A DNA stretch of 14,331 nt, from contig DIEP01000086.1 of assembly GCA_002418685.1 (NCBI GenBank), positions 1 to 14,331 on the forward strand. Direction: 5' to 3'. The DNA comes from Ignavibacteria bacterium UBA5771 (GTDB lineage: Bacteria; Bacteroidota; Ignavibacteria; Kapaibacteriales; UBA2268). The number at the start of each line of letters is the position of its first letter. The stretch's first letter is position 1. Shown piece by piece: positions 1 through 7,806 of the stretch. The translations under genes were made by a program, and so were the position numbers. The notes beneath the pieces are model-generated. The model did not search any database, was not told the DNA's origin, and saw only the letters and a list, made by a program, of their open reading frames with translations.

Positions 1-60
1 AAATAACATTGCTAGTATTTGTTTTACCCATCGATTTTTAATAAAGTTAGTCTTTATCAT
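1..60 (-). CDS. N-terminal fragment of an unidentified protein (runs off left edge)
   Basis: An ATG on the minus strand at 58-60 opens a frame that stays open for 20 codons to the edge. The residues read MIKTNFIKNRWVKQILAMLF: a basic stretch with K and R followed by a hydrophobic run, as at the start of a signal peptide or first membrane segment. An AGGA ribosome-binding site lies at 69-72, with 8 nt between it and the ATG, which supports this start. The gene points the same way as polA and lies downstream of it across a 459-bp gap, so it probably has its own promoter. Twenty residues are too few to name a family. It could be chance, but the start, the spacing and the basic-then-hydrophobic pattern agree. 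Confidence 0.5.
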   Translation of the reverse strand, partial: MIKTNFIKNRWVKQILAMLF

Positions 61-268
61 AACTAAATTCCTTTTATTTTTTAAAATAATGTTTTTTCAT
101 TTTTTCATTCTTACTATAGTATATATTACTAACTATTACTATAATATACTATAAGACAATTCAAAATCGATTTTGTTACACTTTTTGCGAAAAATATTGA
201 AAATAATTTTATTTTCCTTCAAAAAAATGTAAAGAACCTCCTTTCTGTCATTCCTTCTTCCTCTCCGA

Positions 269-294
269 TAGAGACACGGCATACCGTGTTTCTA
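269..294. repeat. Perfect-length 11-bp hairpin with CATA loop, dispersed-repeat-like
   Basis: TAGAGACACGG (269-279) pairs with CCGTGTTTCTA (284-294) across a four-base loop, CATA. Ten pairs are Watson-Crick and one is G-T. The element sits in a GC-richer island inside an AT-rich spacer and has no following T-run on either strand, so it is not a typical terminator. Near-palindromes built on TAGAGAC...GTCTCTA are, from memory, frequent dispersed intergenic repeats in several bacterial phyla. Membership of such a family here is an inference from one copy. Confidence 0.55.
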
Positions 295-319
295 CAAGAT
301 CTTTGCTAAAACTGGATAC

Positions 320-366
320 GAACACCCCTTTTTCCCCATCTTCGCAAGAGGGGGCACGGGGTGTTC
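320..366. repeat. Two-tier hairpin (9-bp outer stem, inner C/G stem)
   Basis: The outer arms GAACACCCC (320-328) and GGGGTGTTC (358-366) are perfect complements. Inside them, CCCC (334-337) faces GGGG (351-354) and TCTT (339-342) faces AAGA (346-349) around a CGC loop, with one A-G mismatch between the two inner stems. The asymmetric internal loop is a T-run on the left and CAC on the right. It follows the previous hairpin by 25 bp. Possible roles are a dispersed repeat unit, a processing or stability element at the 3' end of the polA message, or a folded RNA; the sequence alone does not choose between these. Confidence 0.55.
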
Positions 367-519
367 CTCTCCAAATTCCTATTATCCCTCACAATGAAGA
401 ATATTTTCAATCATTTTTTTTAATAGAACGATTAATACTTTTTGCAATTATTCCAAAAAACTAAATTAATATATTTTAAGAAAATAAACAAATATTTTTA
501 ATTAGTTATCACATTTTTT

Positions 520-3276
520 TTAATGTGCCTCGAACCAATTTTTTCCTATCCCAATATCTACTGAAACAGGAATTTCACCAAGTGGCAAAGCATTGCTCAT
601 TCGCTTTGCTATTATCATCTTTAAATCTTCAATCTCATCAGAAAAGGCATCAAACAAAAGCTCATCATGCACCTGCAAAATCATCTTGCTTTTGAATTTC
701 AGTCGATTAAGCTCAATATAAATATTAATCATTGCAATTTTTATCATATCAGCAGCGGTGCCTTGAATTGGATGATTTATTGCGGCGCGTTCAGCTGAAG
801 TGCGAATATTGGAATTCCTGCTCGAAATATCAGGAAAATATCGCCTTCGTCCAAGCAATGTCTCTGCATAACCATTCTGACGAGTTGATGCAATTGTCTC
901 ATCAATATATTTTTTAATATTCGGAAATTGCTTGAAGTAATTAGAAATAATATTTTCCGCTTCTTTTCTTGGAATTCTCAACCTCTGCGATAGTCCGTAT
1001 GAACCCAGACCATACATTATCCCAAAATTTACAGTTTTAGCAGTCCGTCGCATTTGACTATCCACTTTATCAATCTCAATTCCAAAAAGCTTGGAGGCAG
1101 TTGCTGCGTGAATATCTTTCCCTTCTTTGAATGCTTCAATTAAATTTGGATCTTGAGAAAAATATGCCATAACGCGCAGTTCAATTTGCGAATAATCAGC
1201 AGAAATAATAAGACCATCAGGACTGCTCGGCACAAATGCTTTGCGAATTTCCCGCCCAAGTTCCGAACGGACAGGAATATTTTGCAAATTCGGATCAGTT
1301 GAGGAAAGTCTTCCCGTTGCAGCAATTGTTTGATTGTATGTTGTATGAATTTTATGAGTTTTCGGATTGACAAGTCGCGGTAATGCATCGATATATGTAG
1401 ATTTCAATTTTGTCAATTGCCGATAATCAATAATTAAATTTATAATTGGGTCAGCGCCTGCCAATTCTGTAAGCACTTGCATATCTGTGCTGAACCCCGT
1501 TTTGGTTTTCTTTACAGATGGCAAATTCATTTTTTCAAAAAGTATACTGCTCAATTGCTTTGGCGAATCGATATTGAATTCCGTCCCTGCAAGATGATAA
1601 ATATCCTTTTGCAATCGAATAATGTCTGCATCTATTTGTTCCGAACTTTCGCGTAGATTTTTCACATCTATTGCTACGCCTGAAAGCTCCATATCTGCAA
1701 GAACGCTAATGAGTGGAAATTCTATTTCATTTGCCAATTTTGCAAGATTATTATTGATAAGCTCGTTTTTCAGAACATAATGAAGTTGCAATAGCAGAAT
1801 AGTTTTTTCGCAAACCAAGTTATAATCGTAATTCGAGGCATTAGAATTATTTTTTTTATTATTTAAAAAATTAAAAGAATTTGGCAAATCTTTATTGATC
1901 CATTTTTGAAACAAAACATCAATCGAATGATTATCATCAGGATTGAGCAAATATGAGGCGATCACTGGGTCAAAGAGATTATCTTTCAAATCATATCCAA
2001 ATCTTTTAAGTATGTAATTATGATACTTTAGATTTTCAGCAATTTTTTGAATATTTGGATTTGTAAAAATTTTATTTAATTTATTTAAAACATATTCCAA
2101 AGAAAGCTTTGAATCGCTCGAATTATCAACAAAAAGTTGGTTAGTATTTTGCGAATTTGTCAATGGTAGAAAATATGCAGAAATATCATTATATGCTAAA
2201 GCAATTCCAATAATATCGCAATTTTGTCTATCACTTGATGAATAAATCATTTCAAAAGCAATGCGTGAAACAGAATTCAATTCATTGAATAATTTATCGA
2301 AATCGTTCCGATTGTTGATTATAACATATTTACCTGTTGGAGTTTGCGGAGTAGTTTGTTCTTTCAAAGAACTATCAAATAATGAAGCATCTTGCTCATT
2401 CCGAGCTTTCTCCTGCCATAAAAAGCGAATTTTGGTGAATGCAAGCTCTTTGAAAAACTTATCTAGTTCATTATAATTAACGGGCTTTCGCTTAATGTCA
2501 TTAAGAGAAATAGCAAATGGGACATTAGTATCAATTGTAACTAATTGTTTGGATAAAAAAGCTTCATCACGAAATTGTTCAAATTTTTCGCGAACAGAAT
2601 TTTTTTGAATTTTATCAAGATTTTCATAAAGTTTCTCAAGACTTTGATATTCTTGAATAAGTGGGATAGCCGTTTTTTCACCAATTCCTTTTACACCAGG
2701 GACATTATCCACAGCATCGCCTATAATTGCAAGCACATCAATGACTTTATCAGGAGGTACGCCAAATTTCTCTATCACTTGATCGAAAGAAATCAATTCA
2801 AAGTTGGCTGCTTCTCGACCAGCGGGTTTAATAAGTTTTATATTTTTATCCACAAGTTGATAAAAATCCTTATCGGATGTCAAGCAAAAAACATCATTTC
2901 CTTCGTTACTAAATTTTTTAGCAAGGGTGCCAATAATATCATCAGCTTCAAAGCCAGGCATTTCAATACGCTGAATACCAAGCAAATCAAGCAATTTTTT
3001 AATTTTGGGTAATTGAATAGCAAGTTCTTCGGGAAATTCGGGGCGATTGGCTTTGTATGCTTCGAATTGTTTGTGTCGGAAAGTCGGTTCTCGCGTATCA
3101 AAAGCAACTGAAACATATTCGGGCTTTTGATTTTCAAGAAAACTATTAATAATATTAATAAAACCAAAGATTGCACCTGTTGGCTCCCCGGCAGGATTGC
3201 GAAAATTTGCCTGCTGCATAACGTGGAAAGCCCGAAATACTATCGACATACCATCAATTAAATATATTTTTCCCAT
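520..3276 (-). CDS. polA: DNA polymerase I (5' nuclease, inactive-looking 3'-5' exonuclease, polymerase)
   Basis: The 918-residue protein has the usual three-part PolA build and length. The 5' nuclease domain (about 1-290) keeps its metal-binding acids: D8 in LIDG, D60, E110/D112/D113 in GFEADD, D135/D137 in TSDKD, and D187/D190 in IGDAVDN, followed by the helix-hairpin-helix GVKGIGEK. The polymerase domain (about 520-918) has motif A DYSQIEL (694-700), motif B with R743, K747 and F751, and motif C QVHDE (868-872). The exonuclease-like middle domain (about 315-510) has lost the catalytic acids: positions matching E. coli D355, E357, D424 and D501 are E342, I344, H419 and K491. The enzyme should fill gaps and remove RNA primers, probably without proofreading. 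The ATG at 3276 fits the family N-terminus; no Shine-Dalgarno is visible. It is divergent from aconitase. A candidate promoter reads TTGCAT - 17 nt - TAATAA. Confidence 0.97.
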   Translation of the reverse strand: MGKIYLIDGMSIVFRAFHVMQQANFRNPAGEPTGAIFGFINIINSFLENQKPEYVSVAFDTREPTFRHKQFEAYKANRPEFPEELAIQLPKIKKLLDLLGIQRIEMPGFEADDIIGTLAKKFSNEGNDVFCLTSDKDFYQLVDKNIKLIKPAGREAANFELISFDQVIEKFGVPPDKVIDVLAIIGDAVDNVPGVKGIGEKTAIPLIQEYQSLEKLYENLDKIQKNSVREKFEQFRDEAFLSKQLVTIDTNVPFAISLNDIKRKPVNYNELDKFFKELAFTKIRFLWQEKARNEQDASLFDSSLKEQTTPQTPTGKYVIINNRNDFDKLFNELNSVSRIAFEMIYSSSDRQNCDIIGIALAYNDISAYFLPLTNSQNTNQLFVDNSSDSKLSLEYVLNKLNKIFTNPNIQKIAENLKYHNYILKRFGYDLKDNLFDPVIASYLLNPDDNHSIDVLFQKWINKDLPNSFNFLNNKKNNSNASNYDYNLVCEKTILLLQLHYVLKNELINNNLAKLANEIEFPLISVLADMELSGVAIDVKNLRESSEQIDADIIRLQKDIYHLAGTEFNIDSPKQLSSILFEKMNLPSVKKTKTGFSTDMQVLTELAGADPIINLIIDYRQLTKLKSTYIDALPRLVNPKTHKIHTTYNQTIAATGRLSSTDPNLQNIPVRSELGREIRKAFVPSSPDGLIISADYSQIELRVMAYFSQDPNLIEAFKEGKDIHAATASKLFGIEIDKVDSQMRRTAKTVNFGIMYGLGSYGLSQRLRIPRKEAENIISNYFKQFPNIKKYIDETIASTRQNGYAETLLGRRRYFPDISSRNSNIRTSAERAAINHPIQGTAADMIKIAMINIYIELNRLKFKSKMILQVHDELLFDAFSDEIEDLKMIIAKRMSNALPLGEIPVSVDIGIGKNWFEAH

Positions 3277-3385
3277 TAACGTTTATTTTTTTATTGACTA
3301 ATATTTTATTTTTATTTTAAACGAAAATTTATTAACTTGTATTATTTTCTAATGCAATTTCTAAAAAATCAAAAAAGGTGATATT
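3277..3385. promoter_or_regulatory. Divergent promoter region between polA and aconitase
   Basis: The 109-bp AT-rich gap must drive both genes. Toward polA (minus strand) the best pair is TTGCAT (complement of 3352-3357) and TAATAA (complement of 3329-3334), separated by exactly 17 bp. Toward aconitase, TTGACT at 3294-3299 resembles a -35 box, but no good -10 box sits at the right distance, so that assignment is weak. Aconitase has a good ribosome-binding site, AGGTGA at 3376-3381, four bases before its ATG. These are pattern matches to the general sigma-70 consensus; promoters of Bacteroidota often differ from it. Confidence 0.35.
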
Positions 3386-5665
3386 ATGGTTTTCGATATC
3401 GAAATGATTCGCACTTTTTATTCAAAACTACCAAAAAAAATTGAGAATGTTCGCAAAAAGATTTCGCGACCTTTAACTCTTGCAGAAAAAATCTTATACA
3501 GTCATCTCTATGATGATTCGTTGGAACACGAATATTCACGTGGGAAAGATTATGTCGATTTTCGTCCTGATAGGGTGGCAATGCAAGATGCAACTGCGCA
3601 GATGGCTTTACTTCAATTTATGCAAGCGGGTAAAAAACGCGTTGCAGTGCCAACTTCTGTGCATTGTGATCATTTGATAATGGCAAAAAACGGGGCAAGC
3701 GACGATCTCAAAGAAGCGAAAGTAACAAACGCAGAAGTATATGATTTTCTTGCATCAGTCTCGAATAAATACGGGATAGATTTTTGGAAACCTGGTGCAG
3801 GGATAATTCATCAAGTAGTGCTTGAAAATTATGCATTCCCTGGTGGATTGATGATAGGGACAGATTCGCACACTCCAAATGCGGGCGGATTGGGTATGGC
3901 AGCAATTGGTGTGGGAGGTGCTGATGCTGTTGATGTGATGTCAGGGATGGCTTGGGAATTGAGTTTTCCAAAATTGCTTGGCGTAAAATTGACGGGCAAA
4001 CTTAGCGGATGGACTTCTCCAAAAGATATAATTCTGAAAGTCGCAGGAATCCTGACGGTAAAAGGTGGAACAGGATTTATAGTAGAATATTTTGGCGAGG
4101 GTGCCAAGACAATCTCCGCAACGGGCAAAGGGACAATTTGCAATATGGGAGCAGAAATTGGAGCGACCACGTCATTATTCAATTATGATGAAAAAATCAG
4201 CAGTTATTTGAAAGCTACGGGTCGCCAAGAAGTTGCAAAACTTGCTGATAGCGTTATGTCTAATTTGCAGGATGATCCCGAAATCTTGGCAAATCCCGAG
4301 AATTATTTTGACCAGATTATTGAGATTAACCTTAGTGAGTTAAAACCACATATTAATGGACCTTTCACACCTGACCGCGCATTCCCGATTGATGAATTTG
4401 GCAAAGCAGTAAAAGAAAACGATTGGCCAGTGGAAATATCATCGGCGCCAATAGGTTCATGCACGAATTCTTCTTATGAAGATATTAGCCGTTCTGCATC
4501 AATCGCCAAGAAGGCACTTGAAATGAATTTAAAAGTAAAATGTGAGTTTATTATAACACCGGGTTCTGAGCAAATCCGATATACAATTGAGCGAGATGGT
4601 TTTATAGATTTGTTTGAAAAAGTCGGCGGAGTAGTGCTTGCCAATGCTTGTGGTCCTTGCATAGGGCAATGGAGCAGAGATGCTAATGTCCAAGGGCGTA
4701 ATTCAATTTTAACTTCTTTCAATAGAAATTTTGCAAAGCGAAATGACGGCAATCCTCTTACTCACTCTTTCGTTGCATCTCCCGAATTGGTCACAGCGAT
4801 GGCTTTCTCTGGGAGGTTAGATTTCAATCCATTAACAGATACCCTGGTAAATGAGAAAGGTGAAATTGTGAAATTCGATGAACCAACGGGAGAAGAACTG
4901 CCTCCAAGGGGATTTGAGGTAAAAGATATGGGCTTTCAGAAACCCGCCGAAGATGGGTCAAATATCCAAATAATTGTTGATCCAAGCTCAGAAAGATTGC
5001 AATTATTACCAAATTTCGAGCCATGGAATGGCAAAGATTTTAAAGGTTTGAAATTATTAATCAAAGTAAAAGGCAAATGCACAACTGACCATATTTCTAT
5101 GGCAGGACCTTGGCTCCGCTATCGTGGTCACCTTGCAAATATATCAAAGAATACTTTGATTGGAGCAATAAATTATTACAATGATAAAGCTAATTCTGTC
5201 AAAAATCAATTGACAGGTGAATATGGACCTGTCCCCGAAGTGCAACTCGAATATAAGAAGAATAATATCGGCTCTGTGGTTGTTGGTGATGAAAATTATG
5301 GAGAAGGATCATCCCGTGAACACGCCGCAATGCAACCTCGCTTTCTGGGGATCAAAGCTATACTTGCAAAATCATTCGCTCGAATTCACGAGACTAACTT
5401 GAAAAAACAAGGAATGCTTGCCCTCACTTTCGCAAATAAAGATGATTTCGATAAAATTCAAGAGGATGATGAAATAGATATTATTGGATTGAGCGATTTC
5501 CAAGAAGGCAAAAAATTAACAATTGTTTTGCACCACAAAGATGGCAGCACTGAACAATTCCTTGCCAATCATACATATAATAAATTTCAAATTGATTGGT
5601 TTAAAGCTGGGTCAGCATTAAATTTAATAAAATTGAAAGAACAAAATAAATCGATCAAATTGTAA
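3386..5665 (+). CDS. acn: Aconitate hydratase, mitochondrial-type
   Basis: This 759-residue enzyme isomerises citrate to isocitrate through cis-aconitate in the TCA cycle and acts in the cytoplasm. The three cysteines that hold the [4Fe-4S] cluster are present: C359 in GSCTNSSYED, and C422 and C425 in ACGPCIGQW. Substrate-binding signatures are also seen: PTSVHCDHL (89-97), IGTDSHTPNAGG (157-168), and the swivel-domain loop GEGSSREHAAMQ (639-650) with its serine and arginine. Length and motif wording match the mitochondrial/eukaryotic aconitase class (about 750-780 residues) rather than the longer bacterial AcnA or AcnB; this class is usual in Bacteroidota. The ATG at 3386 has a clear AGGTGA site four bases upstream. 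The gene is divergent from polA and ends 20 bp before a hairpin terminator. It looks intact. Confidence 0.97.
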   Translation: MVFDIEMIRTFYSKLPKKIENVRKKISRPLTLAEKILYSHLYDDSLEHEYSRGKDYVDFRPDRVAMQDATAQMALLQFMQAGKKRVAVPTSVHCDHLIMAKNGASDDLKEAKVTNAEVYDFLASVSNKYGIDFWKPGAGIIHQVVLENYAFPGGLMIGTDSHTPNAGGLGMAAIGVGGADAVDVMSGMAWELSFPKLLGVKLTGKLSGWTSPKDIILKVAGILTVKGGTGFIVEYFGEGAKTISATGKGTICNMGAEIGATTSLFNYDEKISSYLKATGRQEVAKLADSVMSNLQDDPEILANPENYFDQIIEINLSELKPHINGPFTPDRAFPIDEFGKAVKENDWPVEISSAPIGSCTNSSYEDISRSASIAKKALEMNLKVKCEFIITPGSEQIRYTIERDGFIDLFEKVGGVVLANACGPCIGQWSRDANVQGRNSILTSFNRNFAKRNDGNPLTHSFVASPELVTAMAFSGRLDFNPLTDTLVNEKGEIVKFDEPTGEELPPRGFEVKDMGFQKPAEDGSNIQIIVDPSSERLQLLPNFEPWNGKDFKGLKLLIKVKGKCTTDHISMAGPWLRYRGHLANISKNTLIGAINYYNDKANSVKNQLTGEYGPVPEVQLEYKKNNIGSVVVGDENYGEGSSREHAAMQPRFLGIKAILAKSFARIHETNLKKQGMLALTFANKDDFDKIQEDDEIDIIGLSDFQEGKKLTIVLHHKDGSTEQFLANHTYNKFQIDWFKAGSALNLIKLKEQNKSIKL

Positions 5666-5684
5666 ATCAATATTTTGCAAACAA

Positions 5685-5720
5685 AAAAAGCCAGAGAATC
5701 GCGAAACTCTCTGGCTTTTT
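5685..5720. terminator. Bidirectional intrinsic terminator
   Basis: AAAAAGCCAGAGA (5685-5697) pairs perfectly with TCTCTGGCTTTTT (5708-5720), a 13-bp stem around a ten-base loop. On the plus strand the stem ends in a T-run, 20 bp after the aconitase stop. On the minus strand the complement of the leading A-run gives the same, 23 bp after the stop of the T9SS protein gene. It therefore serves both convergent genes. Confidence 0.92.
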
Positions 5721-5742
5721 AATTTAAATTATAAGCGAAATA

Positions 5743-7767
5743 TTATTTGATGATACTTATTGGTTTCACACCATAACCCTGATCAGTCTGAATATGCAAG
5801 AAATATGCACCCGATACTAATTCATTTATATTCACAGAGAAACTATACGGTCCTGCAACCTTGTATTCATTTGATATTTCTTTCACAAGATTTCCATATA
5901 CATCGAATATTTTAATAGAAACGTGTGAATCAGAAGGAATCGAGAAAGATATATTAACATAACTCTGTGCGGGAGATGGATAAACAAAGAAACTCATTTG
6001 ATTGCTAATATTATCCTCTCGAACCGAGCTTGCTTTATATTCAGCATTGACGGGATCATATTCTGCCCATGGTAAGTCCCATCTTTCACCTACTGCAAAT
6101 GCTCCTCTGTATGCTACTTTCGTAAAGAATGCGTCGTTTATTGGCACTACTCCATCTGCACTGAAATTACTTGAATTTAAATATTCAGCATTTGCTGATG
6201 GTGATGGATCTAATAATTGCATTTCTGCCGGAAACGCATTCGATATTTTTGCTAATCCGCCAACGTCTCCTGCTCCATTCGTTAATGTATTTCCAGGTTC
6301 CACTCCGCTTAACCAATTTGTTTGCACCTTCCCTTCGGCTACTGTCCCACTCCCAAAGTAAAAGTTCCTCGCTTCATCTTTGATTCCATATATACTATTG
6401 TATCTCACTCGTGTTGAATCATTATTTGCTCCTCGAACTGTATTCTGATTGGTCATCTCTACTCCCCTAGGCCATCCCAATATTACCGAATTGTACAAAC
6501 TTAATCTCGAATTCCGCCGTATTTGTACTGCTGTTAAATACTTCGTGTTATATGTGTTCGCTCCACTCCCTGCTGTCCAACTTAAATCTTTCACAGGTCC
6601 TATCACTGTTATATTTGAATATACAGGCGCTGTTAATGGTTGATTCTCACTCGATTTGCTGTCGTTATCGCTCTCAAATGCCTCAGAATTTGATTGGTCT
6701 GCTATGTCTGAAAATCTCTTGATTAATCCAAATTGCCATTTCCCTCGATAACCATTATCCGTATCAAAATCATCGTCTATTGTGTTAAATGCTATTACAT
6801 GTTTTACATTCACTGTCCCTCCAAAACATTCAATACCATCATCTCCACAATATGATACTTGTATGTGGTCTATTACTGTCCGGCTTCCAACTCCACCCAT
6901 TGTTAAACTGTTCAATTCATTGTCAGGTGATATTGCTATCCCTGCAAATTCTATCCTTACATATCGCAATACACCACTACTATCTTCATCATCATTGCCT
7001 CCATACCATGCATTCACCTTCTTGTCTGGTCCATCTGCTATTCCTCCTTCTATTGGTGCTTCTACTGTATTTGTCTTTGCTCTTCCCATTAATAATAATC
7101 CGCCCCAATCTCCTCTGTCTCTCTGACCAGGTATTGCTCCACTTGTCATTATTATTGGCTTCTCTGCTGTCCCATTCGCATATATCTTGCCTCCTCTGTT
7201 TACACATATCGCTGATGTCGCTCCGACCTCTCCTAATATGATTGTCCCAGGTTCTATTCGTAGCACTCCTCCTTCTGCTACAAATACTATTCCTTTCAAC
7301 CCATATATCTTGCTCGAACTTAATGTGACGCTTCCCGTTATTGTCCCTGTTATCGTTGAATCTACTACTGATGGTGATGGTACCTTTATCTTTATTGGTC
7401 CTACTGTTCCATATACCGTTGCTTCATCCTTCAACTCCATCTTTATATACAAATTGTTGGTTGCTTTATATGGTAATACTGTTAATACTTGTCCGACTGC
7501 TTTTGTCCCATCTGCTGTTTGGTCTTTGAACTCCGTTGCATCTTTCGGCAACGGTAATGCTTGCCATGGCCCATTTAAACTCTCACTTGATGAAAATTTG
7601 AATGTTAACCCTCGTGTCCCTGTTGTGTCCCATTTGATTGCCACTGTCCTCCCCACTCTATACTCATCTCCCGATTTCGGTGACGTTATCGTAATGGTGG
7701 GAACTTGGGACCATGCTGCAATTGCTATAAAAAATAGCAAACCTGCGATTGTACTGAACTTTTTCAT
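5743..7767 (-). CDS. Secreted beta-helix-like protein with T9SS type A sorting domain
   Basis: The 674-residue protein starts with a signal peptide (about 1-20: KK, hydrophobic core, AWSQ). A short Ig-like or Ser/Thr-rich domain follows (about 23-128; ITSPKSGDEY near its start). Residues about 135-560 are a Gly/Asn/Asp-rich, repetitive beta region resembling a parallel beta-helix, with WGGLLLMGRA (221-230), YGGNDDEDSSG (255-265) and an acidic stretch DDDFDTDNG (331-339) that could bind calcium. Residues about 592-674 are a Por-type sorting domain: FVYPSPAQSYVNI (594-606), IKIFDVYGNLVKE (618-630), GAYFLHI. Such domains send cargo through the outer membrane by type IX secretion and anchor or release it. 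The ATG has a GAGGT site upstream (7775-7779). It lies 39 bp after the TonB receptor gene on the same strand, so the two are probably one operon. Codon use in the middle differs from both ends. Substrate and activity are unknown; no catalytic motif is recognised. Confidence 0.88.
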   Translation of the reverse strand: MKKFSTIAGLLFFIAIAAWSQVPTITITSPKSGDEYRVGRTVAIKWDTTGTRGLTFKFSSSESLNGPWQALPLPKDATEFKDQTADGTKAVGQVLTVLPYKATNNLYIKMELKDEATVYGTVGPIKIKVPSPSVVDSTITGTITGSVTLSSSKIYGLKGIVFVAEGGVLRIEPGTIILGEVGATSAICVNRGGKIYANGTAEKPIIMTSGAIPGQRDRGDWGGLLLMGRAKTNTVEAPIEGGIADGPDKKVNAWYGGNDDEDSSGVLRYVRIEFAGIAISPDNELNSLTMGGVGSRTVIDHIQVSYCGDDGIECFGGTVNVKHVIAFNTIDDDFDTDNGYRGKWQFGLIKRFSDIADQSNSEAFESDNDSKSSENQPLTAPVYSNITVIGPVKDLSWTAGSGANTYNTKYLTAVQIRRNSRLSLYNSVILGWPRGVEMTNQNTVRGANNDSTRVRYNSIYGIKDEARNFYFGSGTVAEGKVQTNWLSGVEPGNTLTNGAGDVGGLAKISNAFPAEMQLLDPSPSANAEYLNSSNFSADGVVPINDAFFTKVAYRGAFAVGERWDLPWAEYDPVNAEYKASSVREDNISNQMSFFVYPSPAQSYVNISFSIPSDSHVSIKIFDVYGNLVKEISNEYKVAGPYSFSVNINELVSGAYFLHIQTDQGYGVKPISIIK

Positions 7768-7806
7768 AAAAAATACCTCATAAAAGATTTTAAAAAAATT
7801 TGAAAA

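Larger units (their letters stand above)
61..519. other. Intergenic spacer, AT-rich, with two hairpin elements
   Basis: This spacer separates the left-edge gene from the 3' end of polA. The parts at 61-230 and 385-519 are very AT-rich with poly-A and poly-T runs and no convincing gene. An inverted repeat of 10 bases (TATAGTATAT at 115-124, its complement at 144-153) lies upstream of the left-edge gene; in such AT-rich DNA it may be chance. The middle, about 235-400, is clearly richer in G and C and carries the two hairpins listed separately. I find no T-tailed terminator for polA: the small CACAT/ATGTG hairpin at 510-527 overlaps the stop codon and has only two G-C pairs. Confidence 0.6.

Noticed and set aside
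115..153. 10-bp inverted repeat as an operator of the left-edge gene
   Set aside because: The arms are nearly all A and T, in DNA where such matches are expected by chance.
510..527. Hairpin CACAT/ATGTG as a polA terminator
   Set aside because: The stem has only two G-C pairs, overlaps the stop codon, and is not followed by a T-run on the minus strand.
7187..7783. Long plus-strand open frame opposite the T9SS protein gene
   Set aside because: It is antisense to a gene with signal peptide, sorting domain and ribosome-binding site. The purine-rich coding strand removes stop codons from the opposite strand, which explains the open frame and several others there.
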